Of a stretch of 64,000 nucleotides of DNA, positions 1 to 10,302 are shown in pieces; position 1 is the stretch's first letter; each line of letters starts with the position of its first letter. Origin of the DNA: Liolophura sinensis (Eukaryota > Mollusca > Polyplacophora > Chitonida > Chitonidae); contig NW_027017959.1 in NCBI RefSeq assembly GCF_032854445.1, positions 124,001 to 188,000 of the forward strand, read 5' to 3'. The notes beneath the pieces were generated by a model that saw only the letters and a program-made list of their open reading frames with translations, ran no database searches and was not told the origin of the DNA. A program made the position numbers and the translations under genes.

Positions 1-1536
1 GTACCCCTACGAGTACATGGATTCCTGGGAGCGCTTCAAAGAAAAACTTCCGCCAAAGGAGGTCTACAGCAAGCTCTCCGACCGGCACATCGGCGAAGGC
101 GACTACACCCATGCTGGAGGACGTTTGGCTGCCGCAGTTTAGGAGACTATCATGACATCTACACTCGCGCTGACAATCTGGTGGACGTCTTCGAGATCTT
201 CTAGAAGACCTGTGTGCGGCAGTACGGCTTGGACCCCGCCGACTACTACACCAGCCTCATGGTGTAGCCTCTTGGCTCTCCTGGGATGCGCTCCTCAAAA
301 AGACAGCCGTAAAGCTGGAGCTGCTCAAAGACTACGACCAGCACCTGTTCATAGAGAAAGGGATGCGTGGAGGCATCCCCATGGTTTCGAAACGCCATGC
401 AGCAGCCAACGTCCCCGAGGTTGAGGGATCCGACCCCATGCAGCCACATCCTCTACCTGGACGCAAACAACCTATACGGATGGGCGAGAAGCCAGCCTCT
501 TCCAAGGGGCGGATTCGAGTGGGTAGATAGCGGCACATCGTGCCAGCGTGTCTCGGAGAGACGATTGCAAACCATCTGACAGGCCAGAGGGCTACATGCT
601 CGAAGTTGACCAGCCAACTTAGGTAAGGTACCAACACAATCTCCTTGGCGCTGGGGCGGCGCCTTCTGAGGTTGAGAAGCTGGTGCCCAACTTCCGCAAC
701 AAGGAACGACATGTGCTCCACTACCGCAACCTATAGCTGTACCTGTCTCATGGAATGCGGCTGACAAAGGTCCACTGGGCCCTGAAGTTCATTGTTAGAG
801 CCCTTGGATGGAGCCCTACGTCCCGATGAACACCGAGCTCCGGAAAAAGGCCACCAGTGACTTCCAGAAGGATTTGTACAAGATGATGAACAACCCGGTC
901 TTCGGGAAGGCAATGGAGAACCTCTGCAAGCGTGTGGATGTTAAGCTGGTAAGATCTGACGTCTGATAGCCAGCCCGGCCTTCACAAGGGCAAGCATATC
1001 CGACGATGGCCTCGCGGTGCTTTAGATGCAAAAGAGCCGCCTATTCCTAAACCGGCCCTAAAGTCGGCATGAGCATTCTATACCCTTCCAGGCAACTAAT
1101 TCGTTGAATGTCAGTTGGCGTTCTGATAGAACGGCATATGGCTTTCCAGAAACTCGAAATCAGTAAGCCCATAGAATGGCTTTCCAGAAACTCGAAATCA
1201 GTAAGCCCAGTACGGAAGGCGCTGCCAGATCCTCTACAAAGACACAGACAGTTTGCTCCTCGAGATCCAGGCTGAGGATGTGTACAAGGACAAGTAAACC
1301 TGTGCGACACGTCAGATCGTTAAGGACAAATGCACTGGGCGGCCGATTGCTGCCCATACGTCATGAGCAGTACAAGGAGGCCCTGTTCGGCAAGAAGACC
1401 TTCAGTACTGCGTCCGAGCGCCACAACATTTTAAGGGCAACACCTGAACAAGGTCACGCTGCCTACTTTCGACAGTAAACGCTGGATTCCTGAAGATGGG
1501 GTTCATACCTCGGCTTACGGCCATGGAGATGCATAG
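1..1536 (+). pseudogene. Polinton P1 DNA polymerase B, C-terminal part (decayed)
   Basis: Family-B, protein-primed type DNA polymerase of a Polinton/Maverick, with the N-terminal half lying outside the window. The sequence starts in the same place as codon region 14650 of the second copy and stays collinear with it to the end. Motif A (LDANNLYGWA) lies near 450-490, motif B (NNPVFGKAMENL) near 885-930 and motif C (DTDSLLLEI) near 1248-1275. Motif B has NNP where the other copy has NNS. Reading is broken by many frameshifts and stops, and by a foreign 110-bp insert at about 1099-1208. The last readable block ends at the stop at 1534-1536. It is followed tail-to-tail by the integrase, as in the other copy. 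It cannot make a functional enzyme. Confidence 0.85.
1099..1208. repeat. Capsid-gene-derived insert with internal tandem duplication inside PolB
   Basis: Positions 1099-1161 are identical over 63 bp to 3722-3784, which lies in the capsid-gene remnant of the same element. A 33-bp segment (1138-1170) is then repeated at 1176-1208, 38 bp downstream. The insert separates two PolB blocks that are adjacent in the second Polinton copy. It looks like a templated filler insertion made during break repair. Confidence 0.8.
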
Positions 1537-1552
1537 ATGTAAATGGATTCCT

Positions 1553-2493
1553 TCACTGAGGAGTTCCTAGGGCCTTAGAACCCCATCTGGTGACAGCTGT
1601 ATCAGGAGGCACCACACGCAACTCCTGATAGACTAAGCCGTATGGCAGCCCATCCAGCATGTAGTAGAGCACAGGCTTATCCGGTTTGGTGGCCGAGCGC
1701 CCAAGCCCATAAACTAGAGACCAGACAGGAACTGTGGCGCGACGGCGACCGCTCTCTAGCTCACCTGGCTGGTAGATTGCGAACGTCAACATCTGAAGGG
1801 AGCTTTTGCTCACGAAGGCCAACAGGACGGTTTTTGTGCCACAGATCGAGCTTTGATGGCATCGTTATGTTTTTATTCGGCGAGGCAATTCACTTCATTG
1901 TTGAGAGTAGCCACCACAGCATGCAGCCAGGCCAACCACTTGATTGTTGACAAGGGAGGAGAGCCGCATCTCTTGGGCTTATTGGTGTCCGAATAGAGTT
2001 TCGGCCAGAGTGCGGTTGAAACGCTCCACAATACCTTGGTCTCGGTGCACGTCCACCATCCCTGATCGACTCACCGTGTATGACCAGCAACTGGCTTGTG
2101 ACGGCCATGAATTCACGCCCCGGGTCGACCTTGAACAGGTTCGGCCATCTCAGTGGGCCAAATGTTTGCAAATGCGGGTCAGGGCGTCAGCGGCCTGTCT
2201 TCTTTCGTTGCCAAGGGTTCGGTCTCCTTATAACGAGAAGCCACATCGGCCACGCTAAGAGCGTATTTGTTGAGCTTCCGCCCTCAGCCTGGCCGATCAT
2301 GCGGCAGAAACAAAAGATCGGCCTGATGAACTTCACTCGGTTCCGAAACATCGAATTTGGGCCTCGGTATCTGTTGTATGTCTATGTCTTCAGAGACCTT
2401 AGCTGCGGCTGCTAGCTTCGGTATGGCTGCAAGGCCTTTCCAGTAGCCCTTGGGGTTGTAGTAGATGCTCGACAGCTTCCGACCCATCATCAA
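1553..2493 (-). pseudogene. Polinton P1 integrase (DDE, retroviral type), decayed
   Basis: Integrase that would insert the Polinton ends into the genome. Readable blocks in protein order: the N-terminal block at 2493-2284 (YYNPKGYWKGLAAI, then HQADLLFLPHD with the first catalytic Asp region); 2171-2080 (VDPGREFM with the second Asp region); and the C-terminal block at 1822-1553 (YQPGELESGRRRAT). The segment that should contain the catalytic Glu is scrambled (about 2040-1960). The gene lies tail-to-tail with PolB, 17 bp away, the normal Polinton arrangement. Many frameshifts make it non-functional. Confidence 0.8.
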
Positions 2494-3209
2494 AACATCA
2501 AGGCGGAGGCAACCGGCTCTGGTAGCTGCCTGGTTGTATCTCGGAGGTTGGTTGGGCCCGCCAGAACCCTCACTGCAAACATCACCATTGCCTTTTCATC
2601 ACGCCGCCAGAGATCGAGCCTCTTGTGAGATACCTATCATTACATGGGCCAGAAAGTCGGGAATCTTGTGGCGTTGAGTGCAGTGGCCAACCTTTAGCAT
2701 GGCCATGTATAGTTCATAGTCTAGACCCATATCGTGCAATTGAACAAGCACACTGTATACACATAGACGCGTAAAGTTTGTAAGACAACAGCATACAGCG
2801 CGTACAGCACCATGATGTCAGACAGTGCATGACCAACAGGCGAAGAGTTTGAAGTGAAGCGAGAATGAGCCGTGCATGTGGCGAAAGCTACGAAACGACA
2901 TGTTCAAGACAATGGGGTCCAACCAAGTTTCCAAGCGCTTTGGGACTACCTCATGCCTGCGTCTGGGGACAAAGTACCACGTTTCGGCGCCAAACCCGCA
3001 GCACAAGCAGCTGAAGCGCAAAGTATGTGCGGAAAAACAGCTTCATGACCACCTCAACTGACCCCACAAAACAATACTATAGCTTCGAGTTGATGTAGCT
3101 GGCTGAGGCCAGAAAAAAGCAAGTACTCAAGTTGCGCCCAGGGCAGACCTGGAAGGTCCGACGGAAGTAATCTCGCGGTGTTTCTGGTCTTCAGATGGGA
3201 CATGGAAAT
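2494..3209. other. Gene-free spacer of Polinton P1
   Basis: No ORF here has a recognisable product, and none is shared with the equivalent spacer of the second copy (17384-17607), which is only about 220 bp. The extra length suggests a later insertion that I cannot name. Confidence 0.5.
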
Positions 3210-3656
3210 CTAGCTGAGACTCGGGCCCTGGCAGCAGAGTTCATTTATCCAGTCTAAACGCTCAGTTCTTGTTCGGCTCCTTGCTGTCGGGGCGGCTTGG
3301 AGCTGTTCTACTGCTTTGTCATGGCGCTTCCGCTCCTCGTCCACACCGGCAGATCTTAGCAGGGAGAAGGCAAAAGCGTTTACCAACGCGCCGCCCAAGA
3401 TCATTGCGACGGACGCCATATTTACTTCATATTTCCTGGAATAAGCCAGCATGTCCTTGGTCGCCAGCGCGAGGGCCACGTCCACGACCACCATCCCGAT
3501 GTCCCAGGGGATGACGTCTAGCATTGGAGGGGCGCCTCCAACGATCATCTTTCCCAATCTCGAGTATCCCACGGCTAAGCTGGAGACGACTCCGCTGTGG
3601 TACAGCGCGTTTACGAGCATCTTCCCATTGGTGGCTGGAGTTACCATCACAAGCAA
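3210..3656 (-). CDS. Polinton P1 small membrane/coiled-coil protein
   Basis: Open frame of 148 codons from an ATG at 3656. Three hydrophobic stretches (about residues 12-35, 50-68 and 80-98) are followed by a charged, probably coiled-coil segment (DEERKRHDKAVEQLQAA). The homologue in the second copy is 17608-18227. Both copies lose frame near the C terminus: the motif QLSDFYVPSEEQKHREI, seen out of frame at about 17600-17670, has its counterpart near 3180-3240. The gene is conserved in position between integrase and packaging/capsid genes. Its function is unknown; a virion membrane or scaffold role is only a guess. Confidence 0.6.
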   Translation of the reverse strand: MLVMVTPATNGKMLVNALYHSGVVSSLAVGYSRLGKMIVGGAPPMLDVIPWDIGMVVVDVALALATKDMLAYSRKYEVNMASVAMILGGALVNAFAFSLLRSAGVDEERKRHDKAVEQLQAAPTARSRTRTERLDWINELCCQGPSLS

Positions 3657-3689
3657 CTTACTTTATATAGTGACAATGTAGCTGGCAGC

Positions 3690-4246
3690 AGCATCGGCTG
3701 TCTTCTTCATGACCCGGTTGTATTCGTTGAATGTCAGTTGGCGTTCTGATAGAACGGCATATGGCTTTCCAGAAACTCGAAATCCAGCGGGATGTAGAAC
3801 CGGTTGCCACATACGCTGGCGGTGGCACCGTCTTCAGCATTATCATGTTTCAGCTTGTTGGGATTGCCGATGCCTTGGTAAGCCACATACTGCCGTTCGT
3901 TTTTTGGTCAGCCACCTCACAATAGCACTGGAACACATCCCAGTCGACGATGGATATTAATTCATTCCCGCTGATTTTAATCATGGTCTTCTTGACTATT
4001 GCGCGTCCTAGTTTATTGACCACAGTGACGTTCTCGGTCAAACTGAGCTTGATCGTGAAGGCCAGACGCGAGGTACCGGGCCCAACGGCCTCATTTGGGC
4101 CGAGGTCCGGAAAGCGAACCAGCCCAGCAATTGCTGGTTCTAGTCGATCGTGCTGGGGTTACGGACTGCCGTATGCCTTTTACAGCCAAGGGCTCGCGTA
4201 GCCTTCTGAAGGGGTTGAGCTTGCGACCGTATTCACTGGAAGCCAT
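3690..4246 (-). pseudogene. Polinton P1 major capsid protein, N-terminal fragment
   Basis: Remnant of the double jelly-roll capsid gene. The start (ATG at 4246) leads into a segment matching the start of the intact-length copy at 20529. Recognisable blocks are LGRAIVKKTMIKISGNE (about 4010-3960) and the PFYQ-type segment (about 3790-3720). The C-terminal half of the capsid gene, the ATPase and the second membrane-protein gene are all missing. Relative to the other copy, a deletion equivalent to about 18245-19925 joins this fragment directly to the membrane-protein gene at about 3660-3690. Confidence 0.75.
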
Positions 4247-4287
4247 CGTTACTATGTTAGACATCGGTGCACTGTCTATTATAGAAG

Positions 4288-5455
4288 ATGACAGACTATG
4301 GCGACTTTTACGACCGGACCGAGGAGGTTGATCGTGATGATGTTGACGATGACAAACTTACCTAATATCGATACGACTTCATAAACGGGACATCGCGCGA
4401 ACCGCCAACAGGACAAGTATTGAACGAGAACTTATTAATGCGGCTGTGGATGATTACTACAGCGTGCTGAGAGAGGAGGGCTCACCCCTGCCTTGGGGCA
4501 GGATTACACAAAATTTGAGATGGATCGAGGAGGACAACTGCGCCTCGTGGCCCATCCAAGCCTCGACACCCTCAGCAGACGGACTGGTTTGCCTTTGGGA
4601 CTCTCCACACTAGCTAGCCGGCGCAGTGGGGTTTAACGCTATTAGATATGATCTGGGCTTTGGCGAATTCAAGCGGCACCTTACAGGAAAGTCAGCCTTG
4701 CCGAAGGCGGCGGTCACAGCACTGTAGACAACCGCCGATGAACTGGGTGTCACGGTCGCCAGGGTAGACACCCTTGAGCTGAAGTATTTGGGCCAGACGG
4801 CGAAAAAAAGACTTTGATGCTGTCCAGAAAATAGAGACAAGCCTCAAGGATAGCGGCATCAAACGCCCCCTTGAAACGATGCACAACACATTGATGAACC
4901 TCCGAGAAATTCGAGGACTGGACAGGGCGCTGCAAACTATCCGGGGTGAACTCAGGAATAACCTAACCTAGCTGTTAAGGCTCGATGAAGACATAGCCAG
5001 GCAAAAACGGAAGGTAGGGCGGCGCTTTGCAGAGCGGCTGCGTGATCTGCAGGATGAGAGCGTAGCCTTCCTCGAGGTGGTCTCTTCCACCGTCCCAAAT
5101 AAACCGAATCATCCAGCGCATCCTGCACGACGACACCACGCTGGCCGAGGGCATCCACAAACTCTTCCGGGAACAAGGGATCAGTATCATCTCCATCCTC
5201 ACGGCGCTTGGCATGGCGATCTCTACGCTAGTGTTAGCACTCACCGGGGGCTCTGCACATTCTGCGCCGCCACCTTTTAAGCCAACTGACAGGGGTGGTC
5301 TCAAAAACTGGCTGGAAAAGCATCTCCAGGCCCTTGGCAAGCTGGCTGGGAAAGCGGATGCAGCGCTGCCTGGCATTATCGGCAGTGTTGTGTCATGGCT
5401 GCTAAACCTTCTCGGGAAAACAGCTGGATTGCTTGAGATCTGGTCATCGCTGTAG
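4288..5455 (+). pseudogene. Polinton P1 coiled-coil/hydrophobic-tail protein
   Basis: Divergent from the capsid gene with 41 bp between start codons (4246 and 4288). The acidic N terminus (MTDYGDFYDRTEEVDRDD) stops early, and matching blocks reappear in several frames. The best is 5213-5455, with the hydrophobic segment LPGIIGSVVSWLLNLLGKTA. The second copy (20573-21883) shows the full plan: acidic N terminus, long helical/coiled-coil middle, Gly/Pro linker, hydrophobic C-terminal helix. The function is not established. A membrane-active or core role is possible by analogy only. Confidence 0.7.
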
Positions 5456-5475
5456 GCCGTACGAAGCTGGCTATT

Positions 5476-6306
5476 GTAGGCACCATAACAGCAGGAACCC
5501 AATAGTCACCCCGGTAACTACGAGAGCTGTTTTCTACGCATTGTGGTTGTACGGCGCTAACGAGAATGAGTCATATGGTGGGCCTTTCACCTGCTGTGTT
5601 TGTGGCGTGGGCGGGGGGTACAACTTCTTGTGGCTTCACAATCCCCTTTTCTCCACTTCCGTGGGGCAGCAAAGTATGTGGTACTTCTTAGTTCACACCC
5701 TCGTCAGCGCCTAGCTTCTGATCCTCAGTTGCCACGACTATTTTGTTGTTGTAGTTGGCCATCTGTCCGATCTGCAAAAGCATGTAGCTGGACGCCATGT
5801 ACAGGCCTATGGCGAACATTGAGTCCACTGCACTGCCAGCGTACTGTAACACATCCTGGTATCGTTTATTGGCAGACGGTAGGTCGACCGGGAAAGCAAT
5901 GGCATCTTCAATGTTGGCAGGAAACTGCCTTTGGGCGTCGAACACCGTCCCTGTCCCAAGGACCCGCATTCGTGTTTGCACTTGGGTGCATAATACAGCT
6001 CACACATGTCCGGATGGAATCGTTCAGGCGCTCTACGCGCGGCTCTGTGAAGCCTTGGGATTTCTCCACAATGAACGATGCCCAGGCGTTCACACCGTCC
6101 TGTACGACGTGCAGGTCGTAGAACGCCGTATTTTCTAGGGAACGACTTCCTGCTCGGATCGCAAACAGGAGCGTAACCAATCCTGGTAACGTAGGATGCC
6201 TTCCCGAGATCGTGGTTCACCTCTGTCCGCCTCCAGTCCGTATTTAGAGAGACGGAGAACTCACGGCAAATCCTTTCATAAGCCCTTTTTATGTTGGGGT
6301 TGTCGA
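5476..6306 (-). pseudogene. Polinton P1 gene D, 3' part (split by Penelope insertion)
   Basis: C-terminal two thirds of a Polinton gene of unknown function. The blocks FDNPNIKRAYERICREF (about 6306-6250), ERLNDSIRTCVS (about 6040-6000) and the segment near 5870-5690 (NNKIVVATEDQKLGADEGVN) match gene D of the second copy (21857-23113) in order. A further degenerate hydrophobic tail extends to about 5476. The upstream part of the same gene is at 10303-10705, beyond the Penelope element. Several frameshifts are present. Confidence 0.75.
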
Positions 6307-6801
6307 ATATAAGCGTCAAGTCCGACATTCCTATACCATTTGTAGTCCGTAAAGGGCGTTCCAAGTCGATAATCGCAAGATCCATTTCCACAACAATGTT
6401 TAACACTAACTCCCAAAGAGAAAGGTATGTAAGAAATTATACAAAAAAGAAATAAAGCCGGTAACACACAAGAGAGAAGCGGTCATCAGTTTTCAATGAT
6501 GCCGGGCAGACAATGAATATTCCAGGCATGAATTCCATATCAAAGTTCAAATTCGTAGTCCGTAAACGAGTTCCATGTCAAATAACAATTAAACAAGTAT
6601 CTCAGTCGCGCTTTAATTGCAACTGTTCATAAAGGCATCATGCTGATGTAATGAGCATGGCTACCTTTAAGGCCCCTAGCCCCTGGTTAAGCGGTATTAG
6701 ATACAATTTGAAAATGACGAGCGTTACAGACCCTAACCTATCAGATTATGATTCAAAAGTAACGGAAGATTACGTCTTTCCCTTTAATATGTAAAGATCT
6801 C
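6307..6801 (-). other. PLE1 3' terminal non-coding region
   Basis: Closely matches 35118-35610, the 3' end of the PLE3 unit. It holds a short open stretch without ATG on the minus strand (6467-6310), also open in the other copy, with a hydrophobic start followed by Cys-containing sequence (GNGSCDYRLGTPF). Most differences between copies change the amino acid, so coding function is doubtful. Confidence 0.6.
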
Positions 6802-6813
6802 ATGCTACAAGAG

Positions 6814-6984
6814 GCGCCATCTATGATGTTACACATGACATACAAGATAAACGGTTACATTGGGCAACCAGCGCCATCTATATTGTTACATACTATGTAC
6901 GTGATAGATATGTACATAGGGGTAACATCGCCATCTATGTGGTTGATCACAATGCAGATCGCCAGATATTCTGAACGCTCTTGT
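6814..6984. repeat. 57-bp tandem repeat, three units, in PLE1 3' region
   Basis: The motif GCGCCATCTAT recurs at 6814, 6871 and (as TCGCC) 6928, exactly 57 bp apart, with related flanking text (TTACATAC-type and ATGTACAT-type segments). The same three-unit array with the same period is at 35625-35795. Confidence 0.8.
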
Positions 6985-7225
6985 CCATACCTGCCAATCG
7001 GAGTGTTATACTCATTGTAAAATTTGAGAAACTTAGAATGAAGGCGTTTGATGGAGTATCCTTGACAAACTAGTTTTTGAACTAGCAACTTGTGACGCAG
7101 ATTAAAGTCATCACAATTAACGCAGGATCTGACAAATGCTACAAGGCGAGATGTGTATACGCCATATGCAGAACCCTTTGGTATATTGCTATCTAAATAA
7201 GGATAATTTACAATTGTATTCAATA

Positions 7226-7840
7226 AATGTATTCTGGAATAATTAAGAATTTGAGCTCCAAAACCAGTGAACAGTACTGAAATAGCCATGCATATGTCCC
7301 TGGTATATGTTGTACATGTATGTAACCTAACCAATTAGCTCAGTCATGTGATCATCTGATTTCAGAGGGTTTTATTGCTATGAAATAGTCTTGCTTTATC
7401 AGTCAGATAGTCACAAATCTGCAAACTGTAGTGGGTTCAAATCCAGTCTTGGTTAACAATTTTCATAATTCTCCGAAGTCCAGTGGTTCTTTCCAGCTCC
7501 CAATCCAGTAAGCCCCATAGGCTGTTAAGAAAGTGAAAGATTCTGAAGTACTAGCTTTAATTAAACTCCAGTCATCAGGCTATGGATTTTCACTGCTCTT
7601 ATCTTATCAGTGACGAGTCGGACGACCCTCATCCAGTGGGAGTTCCATTATACTGATACCGAGAATAACCGGTACTGTACATGTTGGGTTGACAAACGCA
7701 GCAGCTTGTGTGTTCAAAAGGCATGAATCACACCCTGCTCGTCAACCGGAAATAGTCCTGGAAACTCCTGGAAAATCACTGCAAAAAGTCCTGAAATGTC
7801 CTGGAGTTTCAGGATTAAAAAACTGCATGAACCCTGATAA
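7226..7840. other. Unassigned insert interrupting the RT of PLE1
   Basis: Sequence between the RT palm block (ending near 7841) and the RT C-terminal block (beginning near 7220). It has no counterpart in the other Penelope copies of this window. The right part (about 7730-7840) is rich in CCTGGAA-type repeats. I see no gene, terminal repeat or clear duplication to classify it. Confidence 0.4.
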
Positions 7841-8938
7841 GATGTACCATCAGGACTATCTGTTGTCTCCTTTAAATCCAATGAAGGCGGGTAGATTTCA
7901 TTCACCGCTTCAGCAATATGGGGATTATTTAACGCCAGTAGATCATCAATATATCGTTTGGTAAATGAAAAGGATCGAGCTTTAAAGATATTACTTTTAA
8001 GTAATTTCTGCATATAGTCGTATTCATATAAAAAGAGGTATAGGTCTGCCAAAAGAGGCGCACAATCGGTACCCATTGGAATACCTATGCGCTGTTGGTA
8101 AATGGTATCTCCGAAATTCACATAAATGTTATTAATGAGAAATTCAAGAAATTCTATAAATAATGTAACATCCCATGAGTGGTAACCTTTATAAAGAGTA
8201 GAACTAAAGAAAGCCTTATTGCTTCTCACGTGTATGTAAGGGTGACCTGTTTTAGTAAATACCGAGACAATTAACGACGATATTCTTTCACTAAGATTTT
8301 TGTGAGGAATCGTAGTATAGAGAGTAGAGAAATCCCATGTCGATACGTCTTTGTACGGTATATGCATATGAGCATCGAATTCTTCTGTAAGACGTTTGGA
8401 GTTGTTAAGAATCCACATGCAGTTGACACCTGAATTTTTTGTTATGACACAACAATACTTATTCGAGAATGACTTTACTTCTTGTAACGCTCTCGTAAGT
8501 AGGGTTGACAAGAGTTTGATGGTACAGCTTCTTGAACCTGCAATAAATCGAGCCTTGTATGGGGATTTATGTATTTTAGGAATCCAGTAAAGTTGTGGTA
8601 TTTCTGTGTGACGGGTAGGTATATTTATGCGTCTTTCTTTAAGAAAGGTTTTGTGTTTGTTAAATAGTTCCTCCAGCGTACAGTCGTTGTAGATGCACAT
8701 AGCTCTTGAGCAAGAATTTGATGATAATAGTTCTTCAAATAAAGATGACATTGTTAGGAGCCTTGTCTGCTACAGTGATGAAAAATTTACTATGAAGGTC
8801 AGCGAGTGTTTCCGGCACAGTGGGGTCCTTCAGAACCTGTTTAACTTTAGCTATAGCATCAGTGTCTAGACAGTGTATAGTTAAACTAACTTTCTTTTTG
8901 ACAATCTCAAGCCAATCGTTAAGTACGGAAGAATGCAC
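7841..8938 (-). pseudogene. PLE1 reverse transcriptase core
   Basis: Telomerase-related RT of a Penelope-like element. In order it shows PKIHKSPYKARFIAGS (fingers), WDFSTLYTTIPH (motif A with the catalytic Asp), GIPMGTDCAPLLADLYLF (motif B) and KRYIDDLLALNN (motif C, YIDD). All catalytic residues are present. The frame is lost by one-base changes near 8735-8750 and again upstream near 8690, where the other copy (PLE2) is open. After the YIDD block the protein is interrupted by an insert, and the C-terminal RT block resumes at about 7220-6965 (LDSNIPKGSAYGVYTSRL). Confidence 0.85.
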
Positions 8939-9150
8939 TTTTTCCCGTTTTGACCATTTTTTAACATACTCCTCAAGTGCCGAGATGATATTTCTTTGTT
9001 TGATCGAATGTTGACATTACTCTTTTCTCTATACTTAGGACCCCTCACAAAGAGATTCCTTAGATCATGATTCTTAATAATATTAAGGTCACCAGTCAGG
9101 ACATGTTTACATTTGTCGTAGGTAAAAACTGAGGATTCACAATCACAGTT

Positions 9151-9615
9151 TTAGCCGCCAGAAGTATACGTCGCCAAATCGAACTCCTTGATGGCCTGGG
9201 AATAATTGAAAATTTTGGAAGCGATAGGCTTTGTATACTCATAGCAAATCCAAGGTGGGTCTTGGATATTAAAATAATTAGGCAAGGCACTACGGACATC
9301 AGGTTCATTAAAGATGCGTGGTAGGTTAATTAAATCAAGGCCACTGTCTACATACTTTATCTTCAGAAAGAGTCGATCGTGTTGAGTTTCAATTGTAGTT
9401 ACAGCGCGATACAATCGAAAATACGATATGTCTTGACACAGACATACAAGGTGAGGTGGAACATTAAAATTGTGTATGTTCTTGGATACGTCTTGAACGA
9501 CCTGTTTTAGCAAGTTCAATGGCAGTGCATATAATACTGTGCGTAGAGCATGCATACTATTGGTGTCGTACGACAATCCTACTAAATGGCTAACTGTAAC
9601 GTGTTTGTAAATCAC
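9151..9615 (-). CDS. PLE1 linker domain with CxC motif
   Basis: Segment between endonuclease and RT. The open frame of 154 codons contains VPPHLVCLCQDISYF, whose Cys-Leu-Cys matches the CxC linker motif reported for N-terminal-endonuclease Penelope elements. It overlaps the endonuclease frame by 4 bp, so it is most likely one ORF split by a frameshift near 9610. The homologue in PLE2 lies within 34113-32839, where the first Cys is replaced by Arg. Confidence 0.7.
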   Translation of the reverse strand: MIYKHVTVSHLVGLSYDTNSMHALRTVLYALPLNLLKQVVQDVSKNIHNFNVPPHLVCLCQDISYFRLYRAVTTIETQHDRLFLKIKYVDSGLDLINLPRIFNEPDVRSALPNYFNIQDPPWICYEYTKPIASKIFNYSQAIKEFDLATYTSGG

Positions 9616-10302
9616 GTGTTTCTGTTGAACTTCCTCCTACCATGACTGCGAGGTCTACGTTTATGGTATTTGATTAAATTTGTTATGATGGAATCGTGTG
9701 GTTGGCTAGATGTTACATTGCCGATTCCCATAAAGTTATCATTCAACCCATGTGGGAAGACTGAACCAATCTCTAGCATCCAGAAAAGCTCACGGTCACG
9801 GATTTTACGTTCAAATTCGACATCAGTCTCATTTGTTGATGGATAAACCGATTCTATTATTTCAATGCTGAAATGGTCCCGGTCATGGTCGGAGGCAGAG
9901 AAATGCTTGCCTATTAGCAATTGTTTCTTGCGCACGGACTTACGGTGCCCGTTCACCCGTATATGTAGTTTCTGGGTGGTCTTCCTAACATACTGCTGAC
10001 CACACTTCTTGCATGTTACCAAGTAAATGCAGTTGGACGCAATACAACTTAAGTTAACGTAGGAATTAACAGAATAACATTTACCAGTCAGTGAGGAAAT
10101 AAAAGTGGCGGATGTATCAAATGATGGACATGTAAGACAATTGGTATGTCCACATTTGGAAATAGTTAAATGTTTGCTTTGGGAATTCAATGTCAAACAA
10201 TCGTTCAGTTGGATAGAACACGGTTTGGTGGAAATACCATGTTTAATGCTCTCAAATGTATCCGGTATTTGGATGGAAATGGGTCTTAGTGCAAAAGAAT
10301 CA
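9612..10302 (-). CDS. PLE1 N-terminal GIY-YIG endonuclease domain
   Basis: GIY-YIG nuclease that nicks target DNA for integration. The frame is open from the truncation point at 10302. A Cys-rich stretch (KCGHTNCLTCPSF) precedes the nuclease motif CIYLVTCKKCGQQYV, followed by KTTQKLHIRVNGHRKS and a downstream EFERKIRDRE segment. At the second half of the motif this copy reads YVRK, whereas PLE2 reads YVGK, so a normally conserved Gly is lost here. The 5' end is fused to Polinton gene D sequence. Confidence 0.8.

Larger units (their letters stand above)
6307..10302 (-). mobile_element. Naiad-type Penelope-like element PLE1, 5' truncated, inserted in Polinton gene D
   Basis: On the minus strand the order is GIY-YIG endonuclease (10302-9612), linker with a CxC motif (LVCLCQD), RT core (about 9000-7841), an unrelated insert (7840-7226), RT C terminus (about 7220-6965), a 57-bp tandem repeat and the 3' end at 6307. 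The 3' end coincides with the point (35118) where the tandem unit of PLE2/3 ends, so it is a true terminus. The 5' leader and start codon are absent. The N-terminal position of the endonuclease, CxC linker and tandem behaviour are those described for Naiad-type permuted PLEs. Confidence 0.85.

Noticed and set aside
7300-7460. tRNA-like text with a GGGTTCAAATCC box B near 7432
   Set aside because: No matching acceptor stem or box A at the right distance.
6480-7660. Possible hammerhead ribozyme in the Penelope 3' region (ACTGATGACC near 6485 on the minus strand; GACGAGTCGGACGA near 7616)
   Set aside because: Neither has a full CTGANGA core with a closing GAAA and three stems. The second lies in the unassigned insert, and permuted PLEs are reported to lack canonical hammerheads.
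8700-9615. In-frame TGA codons as selenocysteine in the Penelope ORF
   Set aside because: The breaks are one-base indels relative to PLE2 and do not replace conserved Cys codons. No SECIS-like hairpin was noticed.
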